DNA from: Cyclobacterium qasimii M12-11B
GTDB lineage: Bacteria; Bacteroidota; Bacteroidia; Cytophagales; Cyclobacteriaceae
Length of the DNA stretch: 64,000 nt
Direction of reading: 5' to 3'
Assembly (NCBI RefSeq): GCF_000427295.1
Contig: NZ_ATNM01000098.1
Span: 1-64,000, forward strand
Of this stretch, positions 24,963-34,510 are shown piece after piece. Each line of letters begins with the position of its first letter. Position 1 is the first letter of the stretch. A model generated the notes under the pieces. That model ran no database searches, was not told where the DNA came from, and worked only from the letters and a program-made list of their open reading frames with translations. A program made the position numbers and the translations under genes.

Positions 24963-27900
24963 TGTCCAAACTAAAAGATGTACTTCGGGTTTATTTGAAT
25001 AGGTTAGTAGATCTCTCCTCTAACAATCGATCCATATTCCTTCCTAAAATCATTTCCAGCCAGATGATTGATTTGAAGGATTTCCATTTTTTAAATAACC
25101 ATGCCTCTTTTTTTTATATCACAGAATTATTAGGCAGAAAAAGAAACATTCCCCTGATCCAGGTTTTGGATAGCCGGGATCAGAATGTCAATCAGCTTTC
25201 TGTTCGCTTAAAACGCCTTAAGCAGCAGGTTAACTTTACAATTGAAGAAACCGGAGAGAAAAGTTTGTTCGTTGGCTGGCCATTTGTGGAGGGAAAACTT
25301 CTAAATGGCCAGCTCACACGCTGCCCATTGGTTTTTTTTCCTGTAGAGCTTATTCTGGAAGACAAAACCTGGTACCTGAGGAAAAGTGTGGGCGAATTAC
25401 CCTTTTTAAACCCCTCCTTTTTACTGGCCTATAGCCAGGCAGTGGGGAAGCCTTTTGACGCCGAATGGTTAGAAGCATCTTTGGAAGATTTTAATAAGGA
25501 CCCTATGGGGTTTCGTACGGACCTTTATCAATTGCTCAAAAATCAAATTGAGTTAAATTTTAGTAGGGAAATTTATAAGGATCAACTTGAGTTTTTTCCT
25601 GACAATACCAGGGACTTTTTTGAAGAAAATTTTGATGTGGGTTTGCTCAAATTAAAGCCCTATGCCATTTTAGGACAGTTCTCACAAAAGAGTTCTTTCT
25701 TGATGGACGATTATGAGCAATTGATCAAGCAGTCTGATCATGAAAATTTGGAAGAATTATTTTCAGATTACTTTGTGAATAAGTCTGAAAATCCGCAGCC
25801 CACTACAGAAAGCAATTTGTACAATACCTTCCCAATAGATGCCAGTCAGGAAGCTGTTATCCATCATACGAAGTCGGGGAATTCCTGTGTCGTCCAGGGC
25901 CCTCCGGGGACAGGGAAATCGCAGTTAATTTGTAATATGGTAGCTGATTTTGCCTCCAGAGGCAAAAAGGTATTGGTAGTGTCTCAGAAACGGGCTGCAC
26001 TAGATGTTGTTTATCAGCGGATAGCTTCTCAGGGAATGGCTAATTTTACCGCTTTGGTGCACGATTATCGAGGAGATAGAAAAGAACTTTATAAAAAAAT
26101 AAATCACCAGATCAGTTCTCTTGAAAATTATCAAGCACTGAACAGGTCTATTGATGCGATACAGCTGGAAAGAAATTTTAGCCAGATGTGTCGAAACATA
26201 GAAAGGTATTCTGATTTTTTTGATGCCTATAAAGAAGCCTTATATGATACCAGTGATTGCGGGGCTCCTGTAAAAGAACTTTACCTTACCTCGGATTACC
26301 GAAGTGTAGGTATAGACATGACTCAGTTTTACAGGTGTTTTAGACTGGATGAGTTGGATGGGTTTTTGAATGACTTCGAGCAATACCAGTATTATTATAA
26401 GAAATATCAAGTGTCTGCTTCATTTTGGTTGCACAGAGTGGATTTCTCCTCAATGGGTCCAGAAGCTATTCAAGGTGCCTCAGCTACTTTTCAGGAGCTT
26501 TTCTCAGTGAAAATCACTGCAAAGAATGATTTGAATTCCATGCTGGCGGATGATTTTGAATACGGGCTTATCTATCAATCCTTCCAACAGAAAGAGAAAA
26601 TAGAAGCCTTGAGCCTGGCCATCAGTGACCAGGAGATCTATGAAAAGTTTAAGGCCCTCATGATGCATGATGCCGGTACATTGGACTTGCTGTGGTTGGA
26701 GAATAAGGTGGACATGATCTCGAAATTGCTGATGGATGAAGGTGTGGAGTGGGGCATCAGTAATCAGGAAGTGGAGGAAACACTGCAACACGCCGTTCAT
26801 TATTCCAAACAGCTGGAGTCATTGTATGGCAAAATTTCCATGAAAGTTAACCCAAAGAAATTTGAGGTGATTAGGTCTTTGCTTGAGATGAATGGGTTGA
26901 AGAACAATAAAGAAGACATTTCAATTTTGGTTCAGAGGCTGGAAAACCGTATGAACCTAAACCATCAATATGCACTTCTGGAACAGAAGAATTGGATAAA
27001 ATTACCAGAGAAGCCTTTTACGATTGAGCAATTTGAGAAGGTTGCGGATTTGCACCTCAAAGCTTTGAAGGCCAGGTTTATAATGAGTGAACTAGGTGTT
27101 TTAGCGTCTTATTTTTACAAACCACAATTCTCATTCGATCACTTTCAAAATCTATTGGAAGGTGTAAGTGTTATCAATGATTGGGTGGAGGATCATTTTT
27201 CTAATTGGAGAGGATACCTTACAGAAATACAAATAAAACACCTGTTAAGTGGAGAAGATGAGGGGAAGCTGAAAGAAATACAAAGTAACCTCCCGAAGGA
27301 TATAGATGAATTAACGCGTTTTGATAAGTTAAGGCACAGTATGCTGGAGGAGGAAAAGAAAGTAATTGAAAAATTAATCGATGAATTTCCTGATAGCGAT
27401 TACGATGGGTTAAAGGCCATGTTCTTGTCGAGCCTAAAAATCAGCTGGATAAGTCATTTGGAAGCTAAATACCCAGTTTTGAAGGAGATTTATGGCCCTC
27501 AAATCAAAAGCAATATATCGGAATTTGAGAATTCTGTTGAGGAAAAACTTAAAATTGCCCGCTTTATTATAGAGATGAGACTTAGAGAAGAGGTCTGTTC
27601 TAACCTGGAATACAACAGGCTAAACAACCTTATTTCTTATAGGGAATTGGCGCATCAGGTGGGGAAGAAACGCCAGATCTGGTCAGTTAAGAAATTAATC
27701 GATCATTATAAGGATGAAATATTCAGATTAATACCTTGCTGGCTTGCCTCACCAGAAACGGCCTCTGCTTTATTCCCTCTTGAGCAATATTTTGATTTGG
27801 TAATCTTTGACGAAGCCAGTCAGTGTTATTTCGAGAGGGGTTTACCTCTGATGCTTAGAGGCAAACAGGTGGTAATAGCAGGAGACCGACAACAGCTTCA

Positions 27901-28960
27901 ACCCTATGATCTTTACCAAACCAGAATTCAAACTGAGGAGGAGGATACAATGGAGGTGGAAATTGATTCCTTACTGGACATGGTAGCACAGTATTTCCCT
28001 ACATTTCATCTTCAGACCCATTATCGAAGTGAAACTTTGCCTTTGATAGATTTTTCTAACAGACATTTCTATGAAGGAAAGTTATACATGCTTCCGGATA
28101 GGAAAGTGCTTAATAGTGGTGAGCATGGATTAAAATTAATCAGGGTAGATGGCGTATGGGAGAATCAGACCAACAAGCTAGAAGCCGAAGAGGTGATCCT
28201 TCAGTTGCAAAGTTTGAGGATCAAATTTCCTTTAGACAGCATTGGTGTAATTACCTTTAATTACTATCAAATGATGCTGATTACAAGTCTTATAGATTTG
28301 GAAGAAACATTGTCCCAGGAGGATAATATTCGGGTGAAAAACATCGAAAATGTACAGGGAGATGAATTTGATCATGTGGTGTTTTCAGTGGGCTATTCAA
28401 GAAATCCCGAAGGAAAATTCACCGCTAATTTTGGTTTACTATCTAGAAAAGGTGGTGAAAACAGGCTTAATGTGGCCATTACCAGGGCTAGAAAACAGAA
28501 CATTCTAATTTCTAGTTTAAAGGTGAGTGATTTCAAAGAAAGGCACATGAAAAATGCTGGAATTAGGCTACTGAAGGAGTATTTTGTCTTTGTAGATGAA
28601 GTACAGCGAGGAAATGCAGTCTTGGAACTAAGGCCAGATGCACCAGGATATGACCGGAATTGGTCCTTTAGAGACAGGCTAATCGGAAATTATGGTAATC
28701 ATGAAGTGGTAGAAAACCCCTATTCTGCAGTGATGGATCTTGAAGTGAAAGAAAAAGAAAAGGCTGTGGCCGCTATTCTCACTGATGACCAACGATTTTT
28801 TGCTTCTAGCACTTCAAAAGAAGCCTTTGTCTACCACCCACGTTTATTGACCTCCAGAAATTGGAATATTGTATTTTTATTTAGCAGACAATATTGGCTC
28901 GATAAGGAGGATTTACTACAGACAAAGATCGCTCAAGTGAAGACTCAATCGGGGGAATAA
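24962..28960 (+). CDS. Large SF1 (Upf1/Dna2-like) helicase, DUF4011-type architecture
   Basis: 1332 residues. The N-terminal 250 residues (LNRLVDLSSNNRSIFL...) resemble the DUF4011 region that precedes such helicases. Then the SF1 motor: Walker A GPPGTGKS (about 312-319), a coiled insert of some 600 residues, Walker B VIFDEASQ (about 943-950), GDRQQLQPYD (motif III), THYRSE (about 1018-1023), QGDEFDHVVFSVGYSR and NVAITRARKQ (motifs V/VI). DEASQ is the Upf1-like signature. The last 90 residues (RDRLIGNYGNHEVVENPYSAVMDLEV to RNWNIVFLFSRQYW) resemble the small nuclease fold found at the end of these helicases, but a key acidic position appears lost. Coupled to the SDR gene. DNA repair, RNA metabolism or defence roles are all possible. 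Confidence 0.88.
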   Translation: MSKLKDVLRVYLNRLVDLSSNNRSIFLPKIISSQMIDLKDFHFLNNHASFFYITELLGRKRNIPLIQVLDSRDQNVNQLSVRLKRLKQQVNFTIEETGEKSLFVGWPFVEGKLLNGQLTRCPLVFFPVELILEDKTWYLRKSVGELPFLNPSFLLAYSQAVGKPFDAEWLEASLEDFNKDPMGFRTDLYQLLKNQIELNFSREIYKDQLEFFPDNTRDFFEENFDVGLLKLKPYAILGQFSQKSSFLMDDYEQLIKQSDHENLEELFSDYFVNKSENPQPTTESNLYNTFPIDASQEAVIHHTKSGNSCVVQGPPGTGKSQLICNMVADFASRGKKVLVVSQKRAALDVVYQRIASQGMANFTALVHDYRGDRKELYKKINHQISSLENYQALNRSIDAIQLERNFSQMCRNIERYSDFFDAYKEALYDTSDCGAPVKELYLTSDYRSVGIDMTQFYRCFRLDELDGFLNDFEQYQYYYKKYQVSASFWLHRVDFSSMGPEAIQGASATFQELFSVKITAKNDLNSMLADDFEYGLIYQSFQQKEKIEALSLAISDQEIYEKFKALMMHDAGTLDLLWLENKVDMISKLLMDEGVEWGISNQEVEETLQHAVHYSKQLESLYGKISMKVNPKKFEVIRSLLEMNGLKNNKEDISILVQRLENRMNLNHQYALLEQKNWIKLPEKPFTIEQFEKVADLHLKALKARFIMSELGVLASYFYKPQFSFDHFQNLLEGVSVINDWVEDHFSNWRGYLTEIQIKHLLSGEDEGKLKEIQSNLPKDIDELTRFDKLRHSMLEEEKKVIEKLIDEFPDSDYDGLKAMFLSSLKISWISHLEAKYPVLKEIYGPQIKSNISEFENSVEEKLKIARFIIEMRLREEVCSNLEYNRLNNLISYRELAHQVGKKRQIWSVKKLIDHYKDEIFRLIPCWLASPETASALFPLEQYFDLVIFDEASQCYFERGLPLMLRGKQVVIAGDRQQLQPYDLYQTRIQTEEEDTMEVEIDSLLDMVAQYFPTFHLQTHYRSETLPLIDFSNRHFYEGKLYMLPDRKVLNSGEHGLKLIRVDGVWENQTNKLEAEEVILQLQSLRIKFPLDSIGVITFNYYQMMLITSLIDLEETLSQEDNIRVKNIENVQGDEFDHVVFSVGYSRNPEGKFTANFGLLSRKGGENRLNVAITRARKQNILISSLKVSDFKERHMKNAGIRLLKEYFVFVDEVQRGNAVLELRPDAPGYDRNWSFRDRLIGNYGNHEVVENPYSAVMDLEVKEKEKAVAAILTDDQRFFASSTSKEAFVYHPRLLTSRNWNIVFLFSRQYWLDKEDLLQTKIAQVKTQSGE

Positions 28961-28991
28961 ACGAAAATTTTGAGGGATGAGAAAATAAGTC

Positions 28992-29021
28992 AGGGAGCTT
29001 TCCTTGTGAGAATAGCTCCTT
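28992..29021. terminator. Hairpin between the helicase gene and gldH
   Basis: AGGGAGCT (28992-28999) pairs with AGCTCCTT (29014-29021), 8 bp with one G-T, between two convergent genes. U-tracts are weak, so the terminator call is tentative. Confidence 0.4.
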
Positions 29022-29035
29022 GAATTATCGGAATG

Positions 29036-29509
29036 TTATTGTACCTCGTTTATTTTAAGGCCTACTGATTCTATACCAGTAAGGGTGTCCTTTCTCATGT
29101 ATTGAATAAATTGAAAGGTGGAATTGGGTTGGATAACATCACCTGGAAGGGTGTCATACCTGATTCTCCGGTTTCCATATCCCTGGCCAAGTGGTTTACC
29201 TGTTTTAGGGTCAAAAAGGTGAATGTTTAACAATGAATCTACCAAGACCTTGTTGACACTGTCCCTTAGAAGATAACGAACATAGAGATTGTTGTACTCG
29301 TATTTGTCATCATACCTGATGCTTAGGATAGATGACAAGCCTGAGCTGTCCTCCAGGGAATCAACATTGAAAGAAACGGTATCTGAAACAACCCATTTCA
29401 ATGCTTCCAATTCTTGAAAAGACTCATATACACGACCATTATTACAAGCTGTGATTACCCAAAATAGGTTCAAGATAAGGGCTGTGGCCAATACACTTTT
29501 ACTTTTCAT
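29036..29509 (-). CDS. gldH: Gliding motility lipoprotein GldH
   Basis: Envelope lipoprotein of the Bacteroidota gliding / type IX secretion network; its exact task is not known. The start is taken at the ATG giving MKSKSVLATALIL (157 residues) rather than the upstream TTG-type extension, because the signal sequence begins there. Lipobox VITAC with Cys at about 22. The GldH pattern is clear: YNNLYVRYLLRDS, then LLNIHLFDPKTGKPLGQGYGN and a final IESVGLKINE. The start lies inside the end of the RicT-like gene (11-bp overlap), an arrangement common in this phylum. Confidence 0.88.
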   Translation of the reverse strand: MKSKSVLATALILNLFWVITACNNGRVYESFQELEALKWVVSDTVSFNVDSLEDSSGLSSILSIRYDDKYEYNNLYVRYLLRDSVNKVLVDSLLNIHLFDPKTGKPLGQGYGNRRIRYDTLPGDVIQPNSTFQFIQYMRKDTLTGIESVGLKINEVQ

Positions 29510-30878
29510 CAGGTTTAGCTTTGTTATCACCACCTTTAGGGCCTTTGTTTCTATTGGGTTTTCTTCTCTTGTTTCTGTTGTTACCTTGAGCTTTTGGTGC
29601 GTTAGGATCCACTTCTTTTGCTGGAGTCGCAGGTTTAGCGGCTACATTTTCGGGCTTGTTGTTTCTCCTGGGCGGCCTTTTGTTTTTTGGTTGCCTAGGT
29701 TTTTCTTCGGCACTATTTTGAGCTCTCTTTGGTGCTTCTGATGCGTTGTTTTGTGGATTTGGTTTTCGAGATTTGGGTTTTCTTTTCTTTTTAGTCCTTG
29801 AGTTGGCGAATTTTTTGTCTAATAATTCTAGATCCTCGTTTGTTTTAGAACTATTGTATTCACCTTCAAAGGCTTTGTCCTGTTGCAAATTAAAAGGGAC
29901 AATACCTTTTTCATTTTGCTCAATAATTGAATTTACCCTATCGCAATCAATTGAATGCCAGTTGTTGTCATCATTGTAATTGAACCACATCAATCGGCGA
30001 AATATATCCGTTTTTTGAAGTTTAGCCTTGCCCGCTTCAGTCAGTAAAGGCTTCTCAATATTGGGAATGTCCTTTAAAGCACTCAAATAACTCTCTAACT
30101 CAAAGTTCAAACAACATTTTAGCCTTCCGCACTGTCCAGAAAGTTTGCTGGGATTGAGCGAAAGGTTTTGATAACGTGCAGCTGAAGTGGTCACACTTTT
30201 AAAGTCGTGTATCCATGTAGAACAGCACAATTCTCTTCCGCAGACACCCACGCCACCAAGCCTACCAGCCTCTTGCCTTAGGCTGATTTGTCTCATCTCC
30301 ACCCTGATTTTAAATTCAGAGGCAAGAAGTTTTATGAGTTCGCGAAAATCTACCCTGTCGTCTGCTGAATAGAAAAAGGTCGCTTTAGAATTGTCTGCCT
30401 GGTATTCCACGTCAGACAATTTCATGGAAAGCTTTATTTCATCGATGATTTGCTTGCCTCTATAGATGGTAGGCGTTTCTCTGTTCTTTGCGTCCTGCCA
30501 TTTTTCCAAATCCTTTGGAGTGGCAACTCTATAGATGCTTAGAATATTGTCATCGTTTTTTACCTTTCTTTTTTGCATTTGAAGCCTTACAAGCTCTCCT
30601 TGTAAAGAAACATAACCAATGTGATGTCCATTGGGAACATCCACCACTACTGGGTCCCCAGTAGTCAATTGTAAATGCCCTGAATTTCTGAAATATTCTT
30701 TTCTTCCTCCTTTAAATTTTACTTCAACAATATCAAATTTATCTATCTCGGGTATCCCCATATGGGACAACCAATCAAAGGCATTCATTTTATTACAATC
30801 GCTGGTACCACAGCTGCCATTGTTTTGGCAGCCACCCTCAGAGGTGGAGTCGGTACTGCAGTTTGTGCATCCTGACAT
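29499..30878 (-). CDS. ricT: PSP1-domain protein (RicT/YaaT homologue)
   Basis: 459 residues. The PSP1 core (about 45-290) contains VEVKFKGGRKEYF, FYSADDRVDFRELIKLLASEFKIRVEMRQI, GRLGGVGVCGRELCCSTW and SGQCGRLKCCLNFE, with the paired cysteines typical of RicT. In Bacillus, RicT with RicA/RicF carries Fe-S clusters and affects RNA processing; in Bacteroidota its role is less known. Additional features are a Cys-rich N-terminus (eight Cys in the first 30 residues) and a long disordered K/R/P/N-rich tail (about 350-459), which suggests nucleic-acid contact. It overlaps gldH and lies 45 bases after purD, in a minus-strand operon. Confidence 0.9.
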   Translation of the reverse strand: MSGCTNCSTDSTSEGGCQNNGSCGTSDCNKMNAFDWLSHMGIPEIDKFDIVEVKFKGGRKEYFRNSGHLQLTTGDPVVVDVPNGHHIGYVSLQGELVRLQMQKRKVKNDDNILSIYRVATPKDLEKWQDAKNRETPTIYRGKQIIDEIKLSMKLSDVEYQADNSKATFFYSADDRVDFRELIKLLASEFKIRVEMRQISLRQEAGRLGGVGVCGRELCCSTWIHDFKSVTTSAARYQNLSLNPSKLSGQCGRLKCCLNFELESYLSALKDIPNIEKPLLTEAGKAKLQKTDIFRRLMWFNYNDDNNWHSIDCDRVNSIIEQNEKGIVPFNLQQDKAFEGEYNSSKTNEDLELLDKKFANSRTKKKRKPKSRKPNPQNNASEAPKRAQNSAEEKPRQPKNKRPPRRNNKPENVAAKPATPAKEVDPNAPKAQGNNRNKRRKPNRNKGPKGGDNKAKPDEK

Positions 30879-30923
30879 ATATCATATATATTTAAGGGAG
30901 TTTCCTCCTCGTGAATATGGGCG

Positions 30924-32219
30924 TTATTTACCTAGTTGGAGGATGTCTTGTCCTATGTCTTTTCGGTAATTAGCTTTGTCCCATGTAATCTCGCTTACTC
31001 TTAAGTAAGCATTTTCAATCGCCTTTTCAACAGTATCACCTAAACCGGTAATACCCAAAACCCGACCGCCATTTGTGACTATTTGGTCAGCACTGTCGCT
31101 TTTGGTTCCTGCGTGAAAGGTGATGGCTTGCTGTGTATTGGATTTTTCTAAACCTGAGATGGCTTTCCCTTTTTCGTAGGCGTCAGGGTAACCACCAGCT
31201 ACCATTACTACGGTAGCGGTTTTGATTGGAGCAATTTCCAGGTTGTAATCAATTAAAGTTTTGCTTGCTGTGGCATTAAGCAGCTCTAGAAAATCACTTT
31301 TTATTCTTGGTAGTACTGCCTGGGTTTCTGGATCGCCCATCCTGACATTGTATTCAATGACATAAGGTTCTCCATCCATATTCATCAAGCCTATAAATAA
31401 GAAACCTCTATAATCAATGTTGTCTTTCTTAAGGCCCAGTATTGTTGGTTTCACGACCCTTTCTTCAACCTTGTCCATGAAGTCCTTGTCAGCAAAAGGA
31501 ACGGGACTAATGGCACCCATGCCACCTGTATTTGGTCCGGTATCGCCTTCTCCAATTCTTTTGTAGTCTTTGGCTTCAGGAAGAATCTTGTAACTTTCTC
31601 CATCTGTAGCTACAAATACGGAAAGCTCAATACCAGTAAGGAAAGCTTCTATGACCACCCTTGTTGAGGCTTCACCAAATCTTTGACCTACCAACATGTC
31701 GGTAAGGCTGTCTGTAGCTTCTTCGTAACTTGTGCAGATCAATACACCTTTACCAGCAGCAAGTCCATCGGCTTTTAATACAATTGGAAGGTTCTGTTGT
31801 TTTAGAAAATCAATACCCTCTAGTAAAGTGGCCGAGGTGAAAGTGGCGTATGAGGCAGTAGGAATGCCGTGAGCCATCATGAATTTTTTTGAAAAATCCT
31901 TGCTTCCTTCTAATCTGGCACCTGATTCTCCAGGACCAACTATGGGAATTCCAGAAGTCTCAGGACTTTGGGCCATAAAATCCCTTAAGCCTTTGACTAA
32001 AGGTTCTTCAGGACCTACTACTAAGAGGTCAATTTTGTTGTCAAGGCAAAAGCTTTTTATGCCTTCAAAATCATTGACACCTATGGATACGTTTTGTCCA
32101 AAAGCCGAAGAGCCGGCATTCCCTGGCGCTATCCATAAATTTTCACATTTTTCACTTTGTTTAATTTTCCAGGCAAAGGCATTTTCTCTGCCACCGCTTC
32201 CTATAAGCAATATATTCAT
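30924..32219 (-). CDS. purD: Phosphoribosylamine-glycine ligase
   Basis: GAR synthetase: ATP-dependent joining of glycine to phosphoribosylamine, step two of purine synthesis. 431 residues. Motifs: NILLIGSGGRENAFAWKI (1-19), WIAPGNAGSS, VVGPEEPLVKGL (about 67-78), ARLEGSKDFSKKFM (about 105-118), LKADGLAAGKGV (about 147-158), PEAKDYKRIGEGDTGPNTGGMGAISP (about 219-244), and the ATP-grasp metal site EYNVRMGDPETQ (about 291-302). It sits between recQ (15 bases upstream) and the ricT-like gene, all on the minus strand, so it is probably transcribed with both. Confidence 0.97.
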   Translation of the reverse strand: MNILLIGSGGRENAFAWKIKQSEKCENLWIAPGNAGSSAFGQNVSIGVNDFEGIKSFCLDNKIDLLVVGPEEPLVKGLRDFMAQSPETSGIPIVGPGESGARLEGSKDFSKKFMMAHGIPTASYATFTSATLLEGIDFLKQQNLPIVLKADGLAAGKGVLICTSYEEATDSLTDMLVGQRFGEASTRVVIEAFLTGIELSVFVATDGESYKILPEAKDYKRIGEGDTGPNTGGMGAISPVPFADKDFMDKVEERVVKPTILGLKKDNIDYRGFLFIGLMNMDGEPYVIEYNVRMGDPETQAVLPRIKSDFLELLNATASKTLIDYNLEIAPIKTATVVMVAGGYPDAYEKGKAISGLEKSNTQQAITFHAGTKSDSADQIVTNGGRVLGITGLGDTVEKAIENAYLRVSEITWDKANYRKDIGQDILQLGK

Positions 32220-32234
32220 TTGATAAATTCTTTT

Positions 32235-34412
32235 TTAGTTGGCGTGATCTGATATGAATTTAATCCGGTAAACCCGCACTTCTTCTTCTGCAAAGTCATC
32301 GTCTTCAAGTTCTGCCATAGCATCTCTGATATGGTCTGATTCAGCCGTCATAAAATAATCCTGGAGGATGTCTTCTCTTTCATCGTCCATGATATTTTCT
32401 ATATAATAATTGATATTTAATTTAGTACCGCTGTAGATTATTTGTTCAATCTCATGCAGTAACTCATTCATGCTAATGTTCAGGTTATTGGCAATTTCAT
32501 CGAGATCGATTTTTCTGTCAATTTGCTGAATAATAGTAATTTTTACTTTAGAACGGATGCCAGAAGTTTTAACAACAACATCTGAAGCAGTTGTGATTTC
32601 ATTTTCTTCTACATAGTTCTCTATTAACCGAAGAAAGGATTTTCCAAATTTGCTAACTTTCCCTGTGCCTACACCATTTATTTGAGCCAATTCCTCAGCG
32701 GTAGTAGGGTAGATCGTTGCCATTTCCTCTAAGGAAGGGTCTTGAAAGATGACATAAGGTGGTAAATTCTTTGCTTTGGCTACTTTTTTTCGCTCTAGCT
32801 TTAATAATTCATAGAGTTTTTCATCGTAAGCCTTGCCAATATTACTCATTTCTTCCGATGACACACTCTCGGCCATTTTAGCGAAATCATGGTTTTTACT
32901 TAGTGTAACAGAATATGGTTTTTTAATAAAAGCCTCACTCTTGTCGGAAAGCAAAATAATACCGTAATTCTCAATGTCCTTTTCTAGCAGACAAAAAATC
33001 ATTGCCTGTCTTAAAACAGTTTTCCAATAGATTTCATCCTTGTCTTTGCCAGCACCAAATGAGGAAAGTTTGTCATGGCCGTAGCTCATGATATAATCAT
33101 TCTTTTCACCCCTTAAAAGGCTGACGATATGATCCATGCTAAATCTCTGGTTGGTCTCTTTGACGGCTTTTATTGCTTTCACAATGTCGTCTTTGCCCTC
33201 GAAAGTCTCTTTGGTTTTCTTACAGTTGTCGCAAAAACCGCAATCCTTGGATAGGGTTTCACCAAAGTAATGCAAGAGGAATCTCCTACGACAAACAGAG
33301 CTTTCTGAATAAGCTGCCATTTCCTGAAGAAGCACCCTGGCATTCTCCCGTTCATTGACAGGCTTGTCCTTATTGAATTTCTCAAGTTTGACTATGTCCT
33401 CATACCGGTAAAACATCAGACAATGGCCTTCAAGCCCATCTCTTCCTGAGCGGCCAGTTTCTTGGTAGTATCCTTCAAGTGATTTTGGAACATCGTAGTG
33501 GATGACATACCTGACATCAGGTTTATCTATACCCATGCCAAAAGCAATCGTTGCTACGATTACATCCACTTCCTCATTCAAGAAGTCATCTTGGTTTTTG
33601 ACCCTTACATGACCGTCAAGGCCTGCATGGTAGGGAGCAGCATTGATCCCGTTTACCTTCAATAACTCAGCAATTTCAGTTACTTTCTTTCGACTGAGAC
33701 AATAGATGATCCCAGATTTACCTTTCTGAGATTTAATGTATTTAATTATCTCTTTCTTGGTTTCATTCTTCACCTTGGGTCTGACCTCGTAATAGAGATT
33801 TGTTCTATTAAAGGATGACTTAAAGAGATCCGCTTCCTCCATCTGAAGGTTACGCTGAATGTCCTGTTGAACTTTAGGCGTTGCAGTAGCTGTCAAAGCG
33901 ATTACAGGAAGATTGTCACCAATTTGAGAGATGATTGATTTTATCTTTCTGTATTCCGGTCTGAAATCGTGTCCCCATTCGGAGATACAGTGGGCTTCAT
34001 CTATCGCCACAAAGCTAATGTCTGCATTTTTCAAGAATTTGACATTCTCTTCCTTGGTCAAAGACTCAGGTGCAACGTATAGCAATTTTGTGAGGCCTGC
34101 GCTGACTTCTCCCTTAACCCGATTGGATTCTGTTTTGCTTAGGGTAGAGTTTAGAAAATGAGCGTTTATGCCATAACTATTCAATTGATCCACCTGATTT
34201 TTCATCAAAGCGATCAATGGAGAAATAACTATGGCTGTCCCACTTTTAGAAACAGCGGGCAATTGATAACAAAGCGACTTCCCTGCACCAGTTGGCATTA
34301 TTACGAAGGTGTTGTTCCCCTTCAGAATATTGTTCACTATCAACTCTTGGTTTCCTCTGAATTGATTGAAACCAAATATTTTTTTTAGATTATCTTTTAC
34401 CTCTTTGTCCAC
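32235..34412 (-). CDS. recQ: ATP-dependent DNA helicase RecQ
   Basis: 3'-5' DNA helicase for recombinational repair. 725 residues, in the normal Bacteroidota range. Helicase motifs: FRGNQELIV (motif 0), PTGAGKSLCYQLPA (Walker A, about 40-53), AIDEAHCISEWGHDFRPEYR (DEAH box and aromatic loop, about 136-155), ALTATATP (III), and QETGRSGRDG (VI, about 316-325). Zinc site: CRRRFLLHYFGE plus CGFCDNC. An RQC winged helix follows, then HRDC (about 530-605, LPPYVIFQDPSLEEMA...INGVGTGKVSKFG), and a Bacteroidota-type helical tail with an acidic end. It is divergent from kdsD, with a 98-bp shared upstream region. Confidence 0.96.
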   Translation of the reverse strand: MDKEVKDNLKKIFGFNQFRGNQELIVNNILKGNNTFVIMPTGAGKSLCYQLPAVSKSGTAIVISPLIALMKNQVDQLNSYGINAHFLNSTLSKTESNRVKGEVSAGLTKLLYVAPESLTKEENVKFLKNADISFVAIDEAHCISEWGHDFRPEYRKIKSIISQIGDNLPVIALTATATPKVQQDIQRNLQMEEADLFKSSFNRTNLYYEVRPKVKNETKKEIIKYIKSQKGKSGIIYCLSRKKVTEIAELLKVNGINAAPYHAGLDGHVRVKNQDDFLNEEVDVIVATIAFGMGIDKPDVRYVIHYDVPKSLEGYYQETGRSGRDGLEGHCLMFYRYEDIVKLEKFNKDKPVNERENARVLLQEMAAYSESSVCRRRFLLHYFGETLSKDCGFCDNCKKTKETFEGKDDIVKAIKAVKETNQRFSMDHIVSLLRGEKNDYIMSYGHDKLSSFGAGKDKDEIYWKTVLRQAMIFCLLEKDIENYGIILLSDKSEAFIKKPYSVTLSKNHDFAKMAESVSSEEMSNIGKAYDEKLYELLKLERKKVAKAKNLPPYVIFQDPSLEEMATIYPTTAEELAQINGVGTGKVSKFGKSFLRLIENYVEENEITTASDVVVKTSGIRSKVKITIIQQIDRKIDLDEIANNLNISMNELLHEIEQIIYSGTKLNINYYIENIMDDEREDILQDYFMTAESDHIRDAMAELEDDDFAEEEVRVYRIKFISDHAN

Positions 34413-34510
34413 TACATTAATAGTTTAATGAGTTACTCCCTGTCAATTATTAATGTTTAAGGTAAAACTTTCCTACCTTTATACAAAACTAACAATTAAC
34501 AGCAGTAAAA

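Noticed and set aside
29451-29741. Plus-strand open frame antisense to the basic tail of the RicT-like gene
   Set aside because: Its aromatic/Val/Leu-rich composition is the mirror of the K/R/P-rich tail codons on the other strand; no start signal or homology.
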